The notes beneath the pieces are model-generated. The model did no database searches and had not been told where the DNA came from. It was given only the letters and a program-made list of their open reading frames with translations. A program made the position numbers and the translations under genes. A stretch of 64,000 nucleotides of DNA from Caecitellus pseudoparvulus (lineage: Eukaryota > Bigyra: Bicosoecida), in the NCBI GenBank assembly GCA_965644315.1, contig CBFFRQ010000091.1, positions 62,001-126,000 of the forward strand, read 5' to 3'. Shown piece by piece: positions 45,201 through 55,758 of this stretch (the stretch's first letter is position 1; each line of letters opens with the position of its first letter).

Positions 45201-47965
45201 GCGTGACGGCGGCGCTGTGCCTCGTGACGAAGCCCGGCGCCACCCCGCCCGAGGAAGCGTCAGACCTCCTCTGCCTGGCCAGGGCAGAAGTGCTGGGGTA
45301 CCGTGCCGGGTGGCAGGGCAGCCACACGTGGGCATCCACGTACCGTGCCGCAGGTGAGCCCACCGCTCCGCAGCGGGGTGTGCCTACGCCAGCGCTGGTG
45401 GGCGGCAACCCCTTTGGTCGGGTGTGTGATGGCGCCCTGCCCACGCCAGAGCAAGTGCAGCGCCATGTGTCTGCGCTGCAACGCATCGCGACCAGCTCCG
45501 CCAAGTTGTCACGTGTGGCTGACTCGGTGACTCTGGCGCCGGAGGGTGAGGCGACCCCGGCGAGTGCTTTGGACGCTCTGGTGCTGCATGTCGTGCCGGC
45601 CCTGTGCTGGGCCCGTGACGACGTGTACGTGCACGGCACGCCGCTGTTGCCCGTGCCCACCACGTCGGCGCCTGAGGAGGGTGAGGAGGAGCAGGAGGGT
45701 GACGCCGAGGCGACTGCGCTGCTGGACGGCGACGAGGAGGCCAGCGACGGAGAGGGCAGCGTGGCGGACGGCGGAGGGGAGGCCGGCGCAGCGGCTGGCA
45801 TGGACCTGTCCAGCACAGGCACAGTGGTGCAGCAGGCCATCGGGGAGCTGGTGGCGGGCGTGCTGCCCGAGGGAGGCCTGACGCTGGGCGTGGAGTACCT
45901 GCTGCCTGGTGTGGTGCTGACGTCCGCCGGCCTGAAGGGGCTCCTGCACGGCGTGAGCCGGTACGTGAGGCTGCTGCAGTGCTGCCCGGCGCAGGCGGTG
46001 GAAGTGTGGGAGGGCCTGGCAGGCCTGGTGGACCTGTACATGCACGCCGCCGCCAGCGTGGCGCTGCCCCTGCCCGCCCAGCAGGCCGTGGTGGGGGGGC
46101 AGGGGCGCCGCATGGCTGCTGTCGCAGCGGGCGTCACCTCCCCCACGCCCAAGGCCCTGACTGCCGCGGACATCCCCCCCGCAGCGCTGGAGGACGACGG
46201 GCAGAAGGGCTTCCCCTACCTGGACAGCAACTCTGTGCCCATGGTGGTGGTGACGGGCACGGCTGCGCTGGGCGCTCTGCACCTGGCTGCTGCCGGGACG
46301 GGCCATGCCTCCATGGCCACCCTGGCGACGCACGCCGCCAGCATCCTGCACGCCGCCAAGCGCGACCCATGGAACCTGCCATTCCTCACCCTGCGCTCCT
46401 TCCTGCTGCATGCCGGCGCGCGGTTGAGCGCACTGCCCTTCTTCGAGTCGGCGCGAGGCAGCGGCAGCGGCAGCGGTGGGGGAGACACCGGCACCGTCGG
46501 CTCCGGCACCAGTCGCACCAGTGGCCGCACGTCGGCGTCAGGGCGAGGCGGTCCCCGTACGCCCCAGGCGGCGCGCGGGAAGGCCCGCGCCGGCGAGCTC
46601 GCCACGCCCTTCCACAGCCCCAGCGTCGTGCGGCAGGGGCGGGGGGGTGGGCAGGCCGGCGCGTGGCTGCACTTTCACCAGACGGACGCCGCGGCGCCTG
46701 CCGCCCTCATGCACTTCAACGAGGCCGCCGACCTGGGCCCCGAGATGGACAGCGAGACGTGGGGGGTGAGCCCCCTGCCCCCTGCCCCAGGGCCGGAGGG
46801 CCTGCCTCCCCTGGAGTGCACGGGCGTTGCCCCGCGCACCGTGGCTGCCCAGTCAACTCTGCTGCTGCCCCTGCTGCTGGCTGCCGTGCGCCCCTGGTTG
46901 CAGGGGGTGCTGCCCCCCGCCGGCCTGGGCACCCTGCGCTCCTGGTACGCCACCCTGGCCACCACCGTCGTGCAGCTGCGCGCAGTGGCCAGCAACGCCC
47001 TCGTGCCTCGCCTGGTGCCGGAGGTGGGCACCCTGCCCCAGGCGCTGGCGGCACAGGACTGGGCAGGCATGCGGGACATCTCCAGCTCTGGCGCCAGTGA
47101 CTATGTCCAGCGCGTGCAGGGCGTGCTGGGGCGCGCTGGGCGCGTGCTGGGCACCCTGCGCAACCGTGGCGCCCTGCCCCCCCTGGGGCACCTGGACCTG
47201 TGGACGGCGGTGGGGGGGCGCCTGTTCACAGCGGCAGCCCAGGGTGTCGCCGGCGTGCCACGGGCGTCCCTGGAGGGGCGTGGCGTCATGGCCATGGACA
47301 TGAATGCGCTGGCTGTGGCCACGGCGAAGCATGGCCCCACCCTGCCCGCCCTGGTGGCTGTGGCGCCGGCGCCGTCGACTCACTCGGGCGTGGCAGCCGT
47401 GGCGGGGCACGGCCGCCCCCTGCCGGACAAGGCCTGGGTGGACGCCTTCATCAAGGCGTTCTACTTCGAGGACCTGTCCACAGATGCGCTGGCTTGGCTG
47501 GAGGCGTCGGCCTGCGTGTCAGGCGCTGAGCAGCGGGAGGCCAGCATCGTGCCGCTGGCGGCATGGGGTCAGCTGCTGCCCCACGTCCTGGCGCCGGGAG
47601 GCACCCTGCCCAGCGGCGGCGACCCGCTGCTGGTGTCTGCGCAGGCCGTGGGCAAGCCGCCTGCCCTCAGCCTCACCAGCAGCCACAGCAGTGGTGCCCG
47701 GGGGACGGGGGCGGGCGTGTTCCGAGCACACTACCCCCGCAGCGTCGGCGGTGGGCTGCTGCTGCACGGGCCCGGCGCTGCCGAGCGTGGCAGTATGCTG
47801 GGGCGGGGCAACTCCGCCCGGGCCAAGGCCGTCAAGGCACACATGGCCACGCTGCTGCACTGGCACGCTGCTGCCGCTGCGCTGGATCTGAACGTGCTGC
47901 TGTCCCTGGAACAGGAGGCGTCAGGCGCCTTCCTGGGCGTGGAGGGCGGCGGCGGCGCGCTGTGA
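42271..47965 (+). CDS. VPS50: VPS50/syndetin, EARP tethering complex subunit (enlarged)
   Basis: Subunit that distinguishes the EARP complex from GARP and tethers recycling-endosome vesicles. Exons 42271-42429, 42499-42585 and 42659-47965 give 1850 residues. The second junction removes a 73-nt intron and joins FDPVRWVL to ETMPLDLGEFAQFAMEQQ, matching the animal order FDIVKYEL...NLQELEAYRDKLKQQQ. The following helical region (VSRAMVHVSNALRQLRGGK...LVRAKGVLTRLRWMRSVL...GHFQEAVRVAA) fits the conserved N-terminal VPS54_N-like region. The end, RPLPDKAWVDAFIKAFYF near residue 1666, matches the animal RPIPDKEFVETYIKAYYL. The protein is almost twice the animal length (about 960) because of Gly/Ala/Ser-rich insertions and an acidic block near nt 45670-45790. 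No stop interrupts the 5.3-kb last exon. Confidence 0.85.
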
Positions 47966-47989
47966 ATGCATTGTGCAGCTTTTGCTGCG

Positions 47990-49294
47990 TCACGTGCGCC
48001 GCTTCTTGGGCTGGGAGGGGCCCGTGCCGGCAGATGGCGGCCCGCTGGCGGGCGCCGGCGGCAGGAGGTGCCCTGCGCTGGACAGTGCCTCCACTGCCGT
48101 GCGTTCATCCTGGGCCATGGCCAGGCCATGGCTGCCTTGCGTGAACGTGCTGAACATGTGGTCCAGGCTGGTCATGCGGGGGACGCCGGCCAGGTGCCCA
48201 CCAGCGCCACCGGTCGGCACTGGCGGGGCAACGGTCGTGTCCCCGCCCCCCGTGGTGCCGTCCGGAGCAAAGCTGAACTGCAAGTCGGAGCTGCGGATGC
48301 GCTTGATGCCGGCTGCGGCTCCGGAGCCGCCAGCGGGGCTGGGGCGTGCAGCTGCCGGCACACCGGCTGGGTTGCTGGCAGTGGTGAGGGGCAGCCCAGT
48401 GGCGGTGTGGGAGGCAGGTGCCGACACGCCTGGCAGGGGCATGTGGGCCGTGGCCATGCCTGCGTGCTGCATGGCCAGCTGGTGGCTGCGTCCCTGCTGC
48501 TGTGCCTGCAGGGGCGACCAGCCCCGCCCCGCCATGCCCATGTTGCGACCGGCCGGGCTCGTTGCCATGCTGCGCAGCACCGACTCCATGCGGGCCATGC
48601 GGGTTTCCTGGCTGTGCAGGAGGGACCGCAGGCTCTCTGTGGAGGAAGCCAGGTTGGCAATCTGCCCGGACATGCCCTGCAGCATTTCCAGCACTGCAGC
48701 CGGGACGGCGCCGTCTGCCTCGTGACGGTTGGAGCGGGGGCGCGACACGAAGCGCTCGCCAGTGCGGCGCTTGGACATGACGACGATGGCGCGGGAGAAG
48801 ATGCCACCCGTGGCGTGCTTGCCCAGCGCCTTCAGCGCGGCGGCATCCTCAGCAGGCATGCTGTCCACGTCGGGTTGCACATGCAGCTTGAAGCGCTGCC
48901 CGTCTTTGCGGCGGGACACTTTCTCCAGGCGAAAGTTAATGGTGACATTGGGCTCATCATCTGTCAGCTGGTACCGCTCGAATTTGTTCTTGAGCAGGTT
49001 CAGAATGCTCTGGTCGGCGTCCCCGACGCGCTGCTCCGATTCAAAGTACAAGTCGATTTTCAGGGGCACAGGGCAGGGCAGGGCAGGCGCAGCCAGTCCA
49101 ATGGTGCAGCTGAGGTGGTTGGCCTTGCCACCCTCGTCCTTGTAGAACTCTGCTGACGGCTCGACGAGCACTTGCAGGAGGCTTTTTGCCTTGCGAGTGG
49201 AGGCGGCCATTTTGGCAGACCCTGTGTACGGGATGGGCACCGTGTTCAGGGGCAGGGGGGCCGAGACTTGCGCCACTGGGGCGAGGGTGACCAT
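47990..49294 (-). CDS. Unrecognised protein with a conserved N-terminal domain and nuclear signal
   Basis: Single-exon frame of 434 residues from the ATG at 49294; a second in-frame Met lies 27 residues on (MAASTRKAKSLLQVL). The first about 170 residues look globular: LLQVLVEPSAEFYKDE, VPLKIDLYFESEQRVGDADQ, PNVTINFRLEKVSRRKDGQR and FKLHVQPD. A helix-rich segment (VLEMLQGMSGQIANLASSTES) follows. The remainder is Gly, Ala, Met and Pro-rich, ending in QPKKRRT, a likely nuclear signal. KVSRRKDGQRF recalls beta-sandwich transcription-factor domains of stramenopiles, but I cannot name the family. It converges on VPS50 with only 24 bases between the stops. Confidence 0.7.
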   Translation of the reverse strand: MVTLAPVAQVSAPLPLNTVPIPYTGSAKMAASTRKAKSLLQVLVEPSAEFYKDEGGKANHLSCTIGLAAPALPCPVPLKIDLYFESEQRVGDADQSILNLLKNKFERYQLTDDEPNVTINFRLEKVSRRKDGQRFKLHVQPDVDSMPAEDAAALKALGKHATGGIFSRAIVVMSKRRTGERFVSRPRSNRHEADGAVPAAVLEMLQGMSGQIANLASSTESLRSLLHSQETRMARMESVLRSMATSPAGRNMGMAGRGWSPLQAQQQGRSHQLAMQHAGMATAHMPLPGVSAPASHTATGLPLTTASNPAGVPAAARPSPAGGSGAAAGIKRIRSSDLQFSFAPDGTTGGGDTTVAPPVPTGGAGGHLAGVPRMTSLDHMFSTFTQGSHGLAMAQDERTAVEALSSAGHLLPPAPASGPPSAGTGPSQPKKRRT

Positions 49295-49736
49295 GTTTTC
49301 ACGGTCCACAACACAACAATCACGCCACAGCACACGCGCGCTGCGTGGCAAGCTCAGCTACGTCAGCGCTTGATGGGAGAAACGTCACGGCGGAAGCAGG
49401 GAAACACCCTGGCTTTCACGGCACGTTCCAGGAAAGGCACACCGATGGAGGTGTGTTTCTGGGCACAATGGGGGGCATTCTGCGCACTCACGCAGTTGTA
49501 GATTGGCGAGGGAGGCGTTTGGTGCTCGAAGAATCGGAGCGGGCGGGTGGTGCGCCGCCTGGCGTCGGCTGGCTTGCCTGGTACAACGGGCCGCGGCAGG
49601 GGTGTGCGGGGGGGCTGCGTGCGTGAGCTTTGCAGGCGAAAAGTCAGGGAGCCTTCTCAACATCAACCGAGCGGAGAGGTGACTGGGTTTTGCGTCGCCG
49701 CAGCAGCTCTCCTGCTCGCTGCAGCCCCCCACCGCC
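49295..49736. other. Divergent promoter region
   Basis: 442 bases between the start codons of the nuclear-like protein (minus) and the 109-residue protein (plus). No additional gene is supported. Confidence 0.4.
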
Positions 49737-50217
49737 ATGGCAAGCACGGCAACCTCCCCTGCTGCACCCCTGGTCACGGTGCAGTTGCTCCCTGGCCATG
49801 CTCCATCGAGCACTGTGCAAGTCGGCCCCGACCAGGCCCCCGCGAAGGCAGAGGAGGTGGATGCGGGGGACTTCTCGCACGGCTACACGGGTGTGCACGA
49901 CCATGGGGCGTTACCAGCTCCCGCTGTGAATGCGTACACTGCCGTCCTGCGGGCCATGGAGGTGGGTGCCGGGCGGTTGGGCTGCACGCGTGGCCAGGGC
50001 GATCGCACTGCCTGCCTCAACCCTTCCCAACTGCAGGTTGCAAAGGACCAGACAGATGCTGCGCTGAAGGCGCTGGATGCCCAGGAGAAAGCGCAGGATG
50101 CCACACAACCGCCGGCCGGCAAGGTGAGGGTGCAAAATCCGCAGCCCGTCACCAACGGTGGGCCTCACACTGCCCCTCCTCATGCCTGCAAACCTCCAGA
50201 GAACCAAAGCGAGCTGA
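49737..50217 (+). CDS. Small helical protein of 109 residues
   Basis: Exons 49737-49961, 50037-50123 and 50200-50217 join in phase and end at a TGA. The start MASTATSPAAPLVTVQLLPG is probably disordered. The middle (HDHGALPAPAVNAYTAVLRAMEVAKDQTDAALKALDAQEKAQ) is one amphipathic helix created across the first intron. The last exon supplies only RTKAS. Size and a single heptad-like helix would suit a subunit of a small tethering or BLOC-type complex, but nothing identifies it. It is convergent with the next gene, with 17 bases between stops. Confidence 0.6.
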
Positions 50218-50234
50218 CATATGTGTATTATCAT

Positions 50235-51716
50235 CTACATACTGCGCCGAATGCGCCGCGCCTTCGCCCGGAGGGTCCGCAAGAAGGGGGGCGCTGGAGG
50301 GCGCCGTTTGGTGCCGCGGCGGCCAGACGTCTCTGGCGCAGGGGCGCCTGGCCCAGAGGGCACGCTTGTGTCTGGAGCTGGGGGCGGGTGCTGGGAGACC
50401 ACTTGCTGATCTGAGGCTGGTGGTGGTTGCCAGGAGGCGGGGGGCAGCTTTGCAGTCCAGCCTGCGTGGGCCAAGGCACTCGCGGCCGCCTCCTGCACTT
50501 GTACCAAGGCACCGGCGCACGCTGTGACACTTTCCGAAAGGTACGCGCCTGAGGGCCCACCACTCGCTTGCAGGCACCGCTTCCACGCCTCGCACCAAGA
50601 ATGCAGCACACGCAAGTCCGCTGCCGCGTCAGCAAGGCTGGCTAGGTACACCTCAGCACCCTCCGGGACAGCCGCCGTGCCGGTCACTGCGCTGGCCTCC
50701 TCGTCACTCTCCCAGCCCTCATCGTCGCTGTCCTCCGCTGCACCCTCACCAGCACGCCTCTGGCTTGCTGTGTCACCCGGTGGTGCTCCGGGGCTTGCAC
50801 GGGGCGCCTTGCAGCCGGCGGCTGTGAGGGCGGAGGTCACCTGTGGCGGCAGCACGCCCCAAGGCAGTTGGAACAGCCCCTCCAGGGCGCCTCTCGCGGC
50901 AGCCACAGCGCTGCGACAGGTGTCAAGGCTTGGCACGCCCCCCTGCAAGGCTTCCCCAGCACACTGCTTTGCAGCTTCGGCAGCTGGGGCATGGGGTGCA
51001 CCGAGTGTGCTACTTCGCTCACGAGTTGGCTCCTCATCCTGGCGCGGCTCTTGCGCCTGTGCAAAGTACTGCTGGAGCTGCCCCCGAGCTGAAAAAAGGT
51101 GGTCGCGGACTGAGATGGGGGTGGAGGGTTGCTGCCCTGCAGCGATGCCAGCCTGCACCAGGTCTGTCATGTGCACCCGCAGCGCAGCGAGGTGCTCAGG
51201 TTGCACCACCAGTCCCGCTGGCGCAGCAGCACTGGCGATCAGCGCAGCTGTCAGCTGTGGCAGGTGCTTCGCAGCCCACCCGGCAACGTCGGGTGCTGGG
51301 ATGGGACGCAGCATGCGCTTGGCCAGGCACGCCGCGGAAGCTGCTTGGGCCAGGGCAGCCATCGCCTTGCGACGGTGCAGGGCACTGTTGCCTGCACCGT
51401 GCAGGGCAGACAGCTTGGCGGCGCTTGCGTCAAGCGCTTTCAGGCAAGTGCGCAGGGCCAGGCGCAGGCCACGGGGCTGGCCTCGAATTGTTTGCTCCAG
51501 CAGCTCCGCAAGCCCAGTCCACACTGCTGCCTGGGTATCGGGGTGCGCGTCTATGATGCGCTCTAGCAGTGACTGTGCCCGCTCATTCCAAGGCGCTGCG
51601 CTGTCTGCTGCTTGGGGAGGACTTTGCATGCTGCGGAGCAAAAGCCGCACGTGCCTTCCAACAAGCACTCGTTCGAAGCCGGGGAGCAGTCGGCGCACTT
51701 TCCAACCAACATCCAT
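50235..51716 (-). CDS. Unrecognised helical protein with basic C-terminus
   Basis: Uninterrupted frame of 493 residues from the ATG at 51716. The first 200 residues are Leu/Ala-rich and helical (RRLLPGFERVLVGRHVRLLLRS, LLERIIDAHPDTQAAVWTGL, AAKHLPQLTAALIASAAAPA), a pattern seen in HEAT-like or nuclear scaffold proteins. An acidic segment (AAEDSDDEGWESDEEAS) lies in the middle, then a second helical block with VLHSWCEAWKRCLQA, and the tail is strongly basic (RRGTKRRPPAPPFLRTLRAKARRIRRS), suggesting a nuclear or nucleolar protein. No family is recognised. It starts 278 bases from the divergent RAD6 gene. Confidence 0.6.
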   Translation of the reverse strand: MDVGWKVRRLLPGFERVLVGRHVRLLLRSMQSPPQAADSAAPWNERAQSLLERIIDAHPDTQAAVWTGLAELLEQTIRGQPRGLRLALRTCLKALDASAAKLSALHGAGNSALHRRKAMAALAQAASAACLAKRMLRPIPAPDVAGWAAKHLPQLTAALIASAAAPAGLVVQPEHLAALRVHMTDLVQAGIAAGQQPSTPISVRDHLFSARGQLQQYFAQAQEPRQDEEPTRERSSTLGAPHAPAAEAAKQCAGEALQGGVPSLDTCRSAVAAARGALEGLFQLPWGVLPPQVTSALTAAGCKAPRASPGAPPGDTASQRRAGEGAAEDSDDEGWESDEEASAVTGTAAVPEGAEVYLASLADAAADLRVLHSWCEAWKRCLQASGGPSGAYLSESVTACAGALVQVQEAAASALAHAGWTAKLPPASWQPPPASDQQVVSQHPPPAPDTSVPSGPGAPAPETSGRRGTKRRPPAPPFLRTLRAKARRIRRSM

Positions 51717-51994
51717 GCACCTTCTGCACAGACAATAGTCCGCATGCGACAGTCGTGAGAAGTTTTATTGCCTGCCCACGCCTGCTTTGCTTTCTGTGCT
51801 GCAAGGCTGAGCATCACTTGCTCAAACGCGGGCGCGCTCAGCGCAACCCCTCCCTGCTGTGTGCCACGGCACCAACATAGCAAGGTGAGCTGCTAATATT
51901 CCCTTGTGATTCCTCTTTTCCCTGCTGCACTGCAGCTCACCTCCTCCCTGCAGCTGCTGAGCAGGAGAGCTTCGAGTAGTAGCCTCGCTGAAGC

Positions 51995-52640
51995 ATGGCT
52001 TCTGGCGACGAGGAGGGCTCGGCGAGTCCCGTCGCAGCGGCAGCAGGTGCAAGCGGCGGCACAGCACGCGCCGAAGCACCCTCTATTGATGATGCTCCAG
52101 GTATGGCATCGCGGGCAGCCCTCATCCGCTTGAGGCAGGACTTGCGAGGGATGCTGGTAAGGTCCCGCGTTTCACGGCGAAACGCCACTCTTCCACCCGC
52201 CACAATTGCCGCCACCGCTGCTGTGCGCGCAGGAAGACCCGCCAGCCGGTGTCAGTGCTGGGCCACTCGTGGAGAGCAACCTCTTTCAATGGCAGGCCAC
52301 CATTGTGGGCCCTGATGAGACGCCGTGGGAGGGAGGCATGTTTCGCCTGCGCCTGACCTTCCCAGACGAATACCCCATGAAGCCGCCCAAAGCACGCTTC
52401 ACATGCGACATGTGGCACCCCAACGTGTACCCTGACGGGACGCTGTGCCTGGACATCCTGCAGGAGAACTGGAAGCCAGTGTACTCCGTGGGCACCATCC
52501 TGTCCTCCATCCAGTCCCTGCTGGAAGACCCCAACACCGACAGCCCTGCCAACGTCGAGTGCTCGGACATGTACCTGAAGAACAAAAAGGAGTACAAGCG
52601 CCGTGTGCGCAGGTGTGCCGCCCGCACGCTGGACGACTAA
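51995..52640 (+). CDS. Ubiquitin-conjugating enzyme E2, RAD6/UBE2A type
   Basis: E2 enzyme that accepts ubiquitin from E1 on its active Cys; RAD6 enzymes act with RING partners in histone H2B ubiquitination and post-replication repair. Exons 51995-52156 and 52233-52640 give 189 residues. The catalytic core has DPPAG, FRLRLTFPDEYPMKPPKARF, the HPN motif in MWHPNVYPDGTLCLDIL with the active Cys near residue 126, and SIQSLLEDPNTDSPAN. The C-terminus EYKRRVRRCAARTLDD matches the RAD6 end. The 37 residues before MASRAALIRLRQDL are a disordered acidic/Ser extension absent from yeast and animal RAD6. The gene ends 49 bases from the convergent CCT8 stop. Confidence 0.92.
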
Positions 52641-52689
52641 GCAGCGCCCACGCCTGCGCTGTGGGTGGGGGAAGTCAATGCATTGCACT

Positions 52690-54670
52690 TTACATGTCTG
52701 GCGCCTGGGGTGCGCGGGGCTTGGGCCCGCCTGCCTGCTTGGCCATGATGATCTGGTCCACGCGCAGCACTGTGATGGCGGCGTCGAAGGCCAGGCGCAG
52801 GGCACTGATCTTGACGGCGGCGCTGTCCAGAATGCCGTCCGCCGCACCGTCCACGACGGAGCCACGGTCGTCCCCCATGACGTTCACGCAGGCCGACACC
52901 TGCCCGCCCGCATGCGCTGCGTACAGCGCCGCCATGGTCTCGCTGGCCTTCAGCCCCGCGTTCTCCGCCAGTGTGCGTGGGACGACCTCGAATGCCTCAG
53001 CGAAGGCACGGATGGCGTACTGCTCCAGGCCGGGCGTGCTGCTGGCCAGGGTGGTCAGCTGGTGCGCCAGCTCAGTCTCTGTCGCGCCGCCGCCGGGCAG
53101 CAGGCGTGGGTCGCGGCACAGCTGCTTGGCCACCGCCGTCGCGTCGTCCACGCTGCGGGCGACGTCCTCCAGGAAGCTCTGCGTGGCACCCCGCAGGACA
53201 ATGGTGGCGATGCCGCTGTCCTCCGCCTCGTCCTGGCGGAACACCGTCACGCGGCGCGAGGCGATCTCCTGCACCTCCACAGCCGTGGCGTGGCCCAGTT
53301 CCTCCGGCACGGGGGGCCCCACACGCACGAGGGCGGTGGCGCCGATGGCCCGGCACAGGCGGCGCAGCTCGAACTTGGACACTACCTTCACCACCATGAG
53401 CCCGTACTTCTCCAGGAAGTGCAGGGCGATCTCCGAGACGGAGCCGCCAGAGACCACCACCTTGGCGCCCGTGGCGGCGATGGCGGCAATGGTGCTCTCC
53501 ATGGCTGCCTCTTCGCCCTTGGTGAAGTCACGCAGCTGGTCGGCGTCCTTCAGCACGACGGTGCCCTTGGTGTCGGCCTCCATGGCCTCGATGCCCACGG
53601 AGAAGACGGCGATGGGCGCGTCGGAGACGGCCTTCACGGTACCCTCAGTGTCGCGGCGCACCACTGCGCCAGTGACGACGGCGGAGTTGCCGATGGTGCC
53701 GCCAACCATGGGGCTGACACGGACGCTGTCCACGTTCACGGCAGGCGCCTTGGGGGCCGCCGGCATGACGGTCGTGGCGGCCTGCGCCACCAACGGCGCG
53801 ATGATGTCCTCGTACCCGAACTGCTTGGATGCGATGACAGGCTTGAGCATGGCGGTCATGCTCGCGACGTCGCGGGGCGCCTCCAGCTTCTGCACGGCCA
53901 GGGAATCCAAGACCTCCAGGGCTTTCTTGGATGCGTTGGTGTAGCCTGAGACGATCTCAGAGGGGTGCACGCCCTGATGAGGGGGGAGGGGGGCAGGCGT
54001 AGTGCACAGCGTGAGCCAGAAACGCTGCGTGAAACGCCGGCACACGCACCGTGCGCAGCAGCTCCTCGGCCTTGCTCAGCAGCTCGCCAGCAATGGTCAC
54101 AACAAGGTTAGTTCCGTCACCCATCTGTGGGGCGAGTGGGGGGGCAGTGGCGAAACCTGGCCCGCGCGCAAGGTCGACTTCGCGCTCTCACCTCCTGCTC
54201 CTGCATCTTTGCCGCCAGCACCAGCATGCGCGCAGCGGGGTGCTGCACCTCCAGCTCACTGCACACTGTCGCAGCATCACCAGTCACGAAGATGCGCTCC
54301 AAGTGGTTGATGACCTGTGGAGCGGCCGTGCTAGGGCAGGGGTGAGCAGCAGCAAGGGCACAGCCGGGCACTCAGCACAACGGCACAGCGCAACGGCATG
54401 GCTTGTCAGTACCTGCCGTGCTGAGCCTGTGCCCCGCGCCGCGGGGCACGAAACACACAGCACAGGCATGAAGTGCAAACAACATGTAGCACACACCAGC
54501 TTGTTCATGCCGTTGGGGCCCAAGGAAGTCTTGGTGATGTCGGACAACTTCTTGGCCGCCTCGATGTTGCGGAGCACTGCCTCCTCCACGCCAGAGAAGT
54601 GCTTGAAGCCCTTCTTCAGCAGGCCGCTGACACCTGGGCGCCCTGTTTGAAAGCGCATCTTGCCGCTCAT
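52690..54670 (-). CDS. CCT8: T-complex protein 1 subunit theta (CCT8)
   Basis: Theta subunit of the cytosolic TRiC/CCT chaperonin that folds actin and tubulin. Exons 54670-54497, 54314-54192, 54124-54050 and 53973-52690 give 551 residues, against about 548 in human. Subunit identity rests on GLLKKGFKHFSGVEEAVLRN, HLERIFVTGDAAT, ELEVQHPAARM, DLRRLC-like FELRRLCRAIGATAL, and the end TVLRVDQIIMAKQAGGPKP, all characteristic of theta. The ATP-binding GDGTN falls at residues 101-105 at the start of the third exon, and PGGGATE is in the last exon. The C-terminus APQAPDM replaces the acidic animal tail. The first intron, 182 nt, is longer than most here. Confidence 0.96.
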
Positions 54671-55504
54671 GGTTGGCGCAGGTGACGGGTCTGGGTGGCT
54701 TGCAACAGGTGGGGTCCGTTCGCAGGCGATATCTAGTGCAACGCAGGTGAAACGCTGGCTGCACTCTAAAGTGAACTACGCCACATGCAAACAGCTGAGC
54801 GTGGGGTGGGTGCTTGGTAAATTAAATATATGCTCCTACTGAACCTGTGCGCAGCCAGCGTTTGTCAGGGTGTCCCACTGCCTGGGCACCTTCACTTAGG
54901 GCCTCCTGGTCTTTGATCCAGTCCGTACAGGTGCGAGCGCCAAGTGTCCATTGGCTTGCACTGCAGAAGAAAGCGCGAACGAAATTCCCGTTCCAGTGCC
55001 CAGAAAGGGATTTGCAGTGCAAGAAATGCTGCCAGTTCCAGACTGTGGCCTTTTCTGGCGTGCGTGTGCCCGAGCTTGCTAGGCATTAGCGGCCGCTCGC
55101 CCAACTGCCGCAGCTCGTACATTCTAAAATCCTACCATCAAACTTGCTCGGAATGTAAGCGTTGCATGGCATGCAGTAGCCCTGACTGCTGCTGGCGGCA
55201 GAGGCAGGCTGCGGGGAAGTTGCTCAAGAACAAAGGTCCGGCTGTCACAGATCCGGCAGACGCTCCATGTCGGGCCAGACATGTGCCACGGGCATGCTTT
55301 CGACGGCACCATCATCAGCACAAGCAACAGATATCCCGTGTCCCTGTCTCGGCGGGGCGGCTCAAGGTGGTGCGAGCGATGGCGGAGCCAAGGACAGCAG
55401 ACGCAAGCCACGGCCTCACATTGATGCCTAATCGCACACCGCCATCCCCACGCTCTACCCTCACTCTGCCCTGTCCATGGACCACACCCACAGGCGAGGC
55501 AAGT
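54671..55504. other. Intergenic region, no supported gene
   Basis: It holds the CCT8 5' region and unique sequence up to the second duplicated segment. An AT-rich patch with TAAATTAAATATATG near 54820-54835 stands out against the GC-rich background. No coding frame is supported. Confidence 0.5.
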
Positions 55505-55758
55505 GCGTGGGGAGCGGTGAGAACAAAGAGGCTGGCGATGCAACGTAGTTCGAACACCGGCACGCATACTCCAAACACACCACACTCTCCCGCCTCTAAC
55601 GCTGCAATGTCTGCATTCTTCACTCACTGCACTCTCAAAATCAGAACACAAGATCCCCGTGCAAACCGCTCTGAGGAGACAAAGTCCGACTCCAGCCTGC
55701 AAAGGCCATCAACAAAGCGCAGTCAGCACTGGCAAGGAGGAATGTGGCAACAGCGGAG

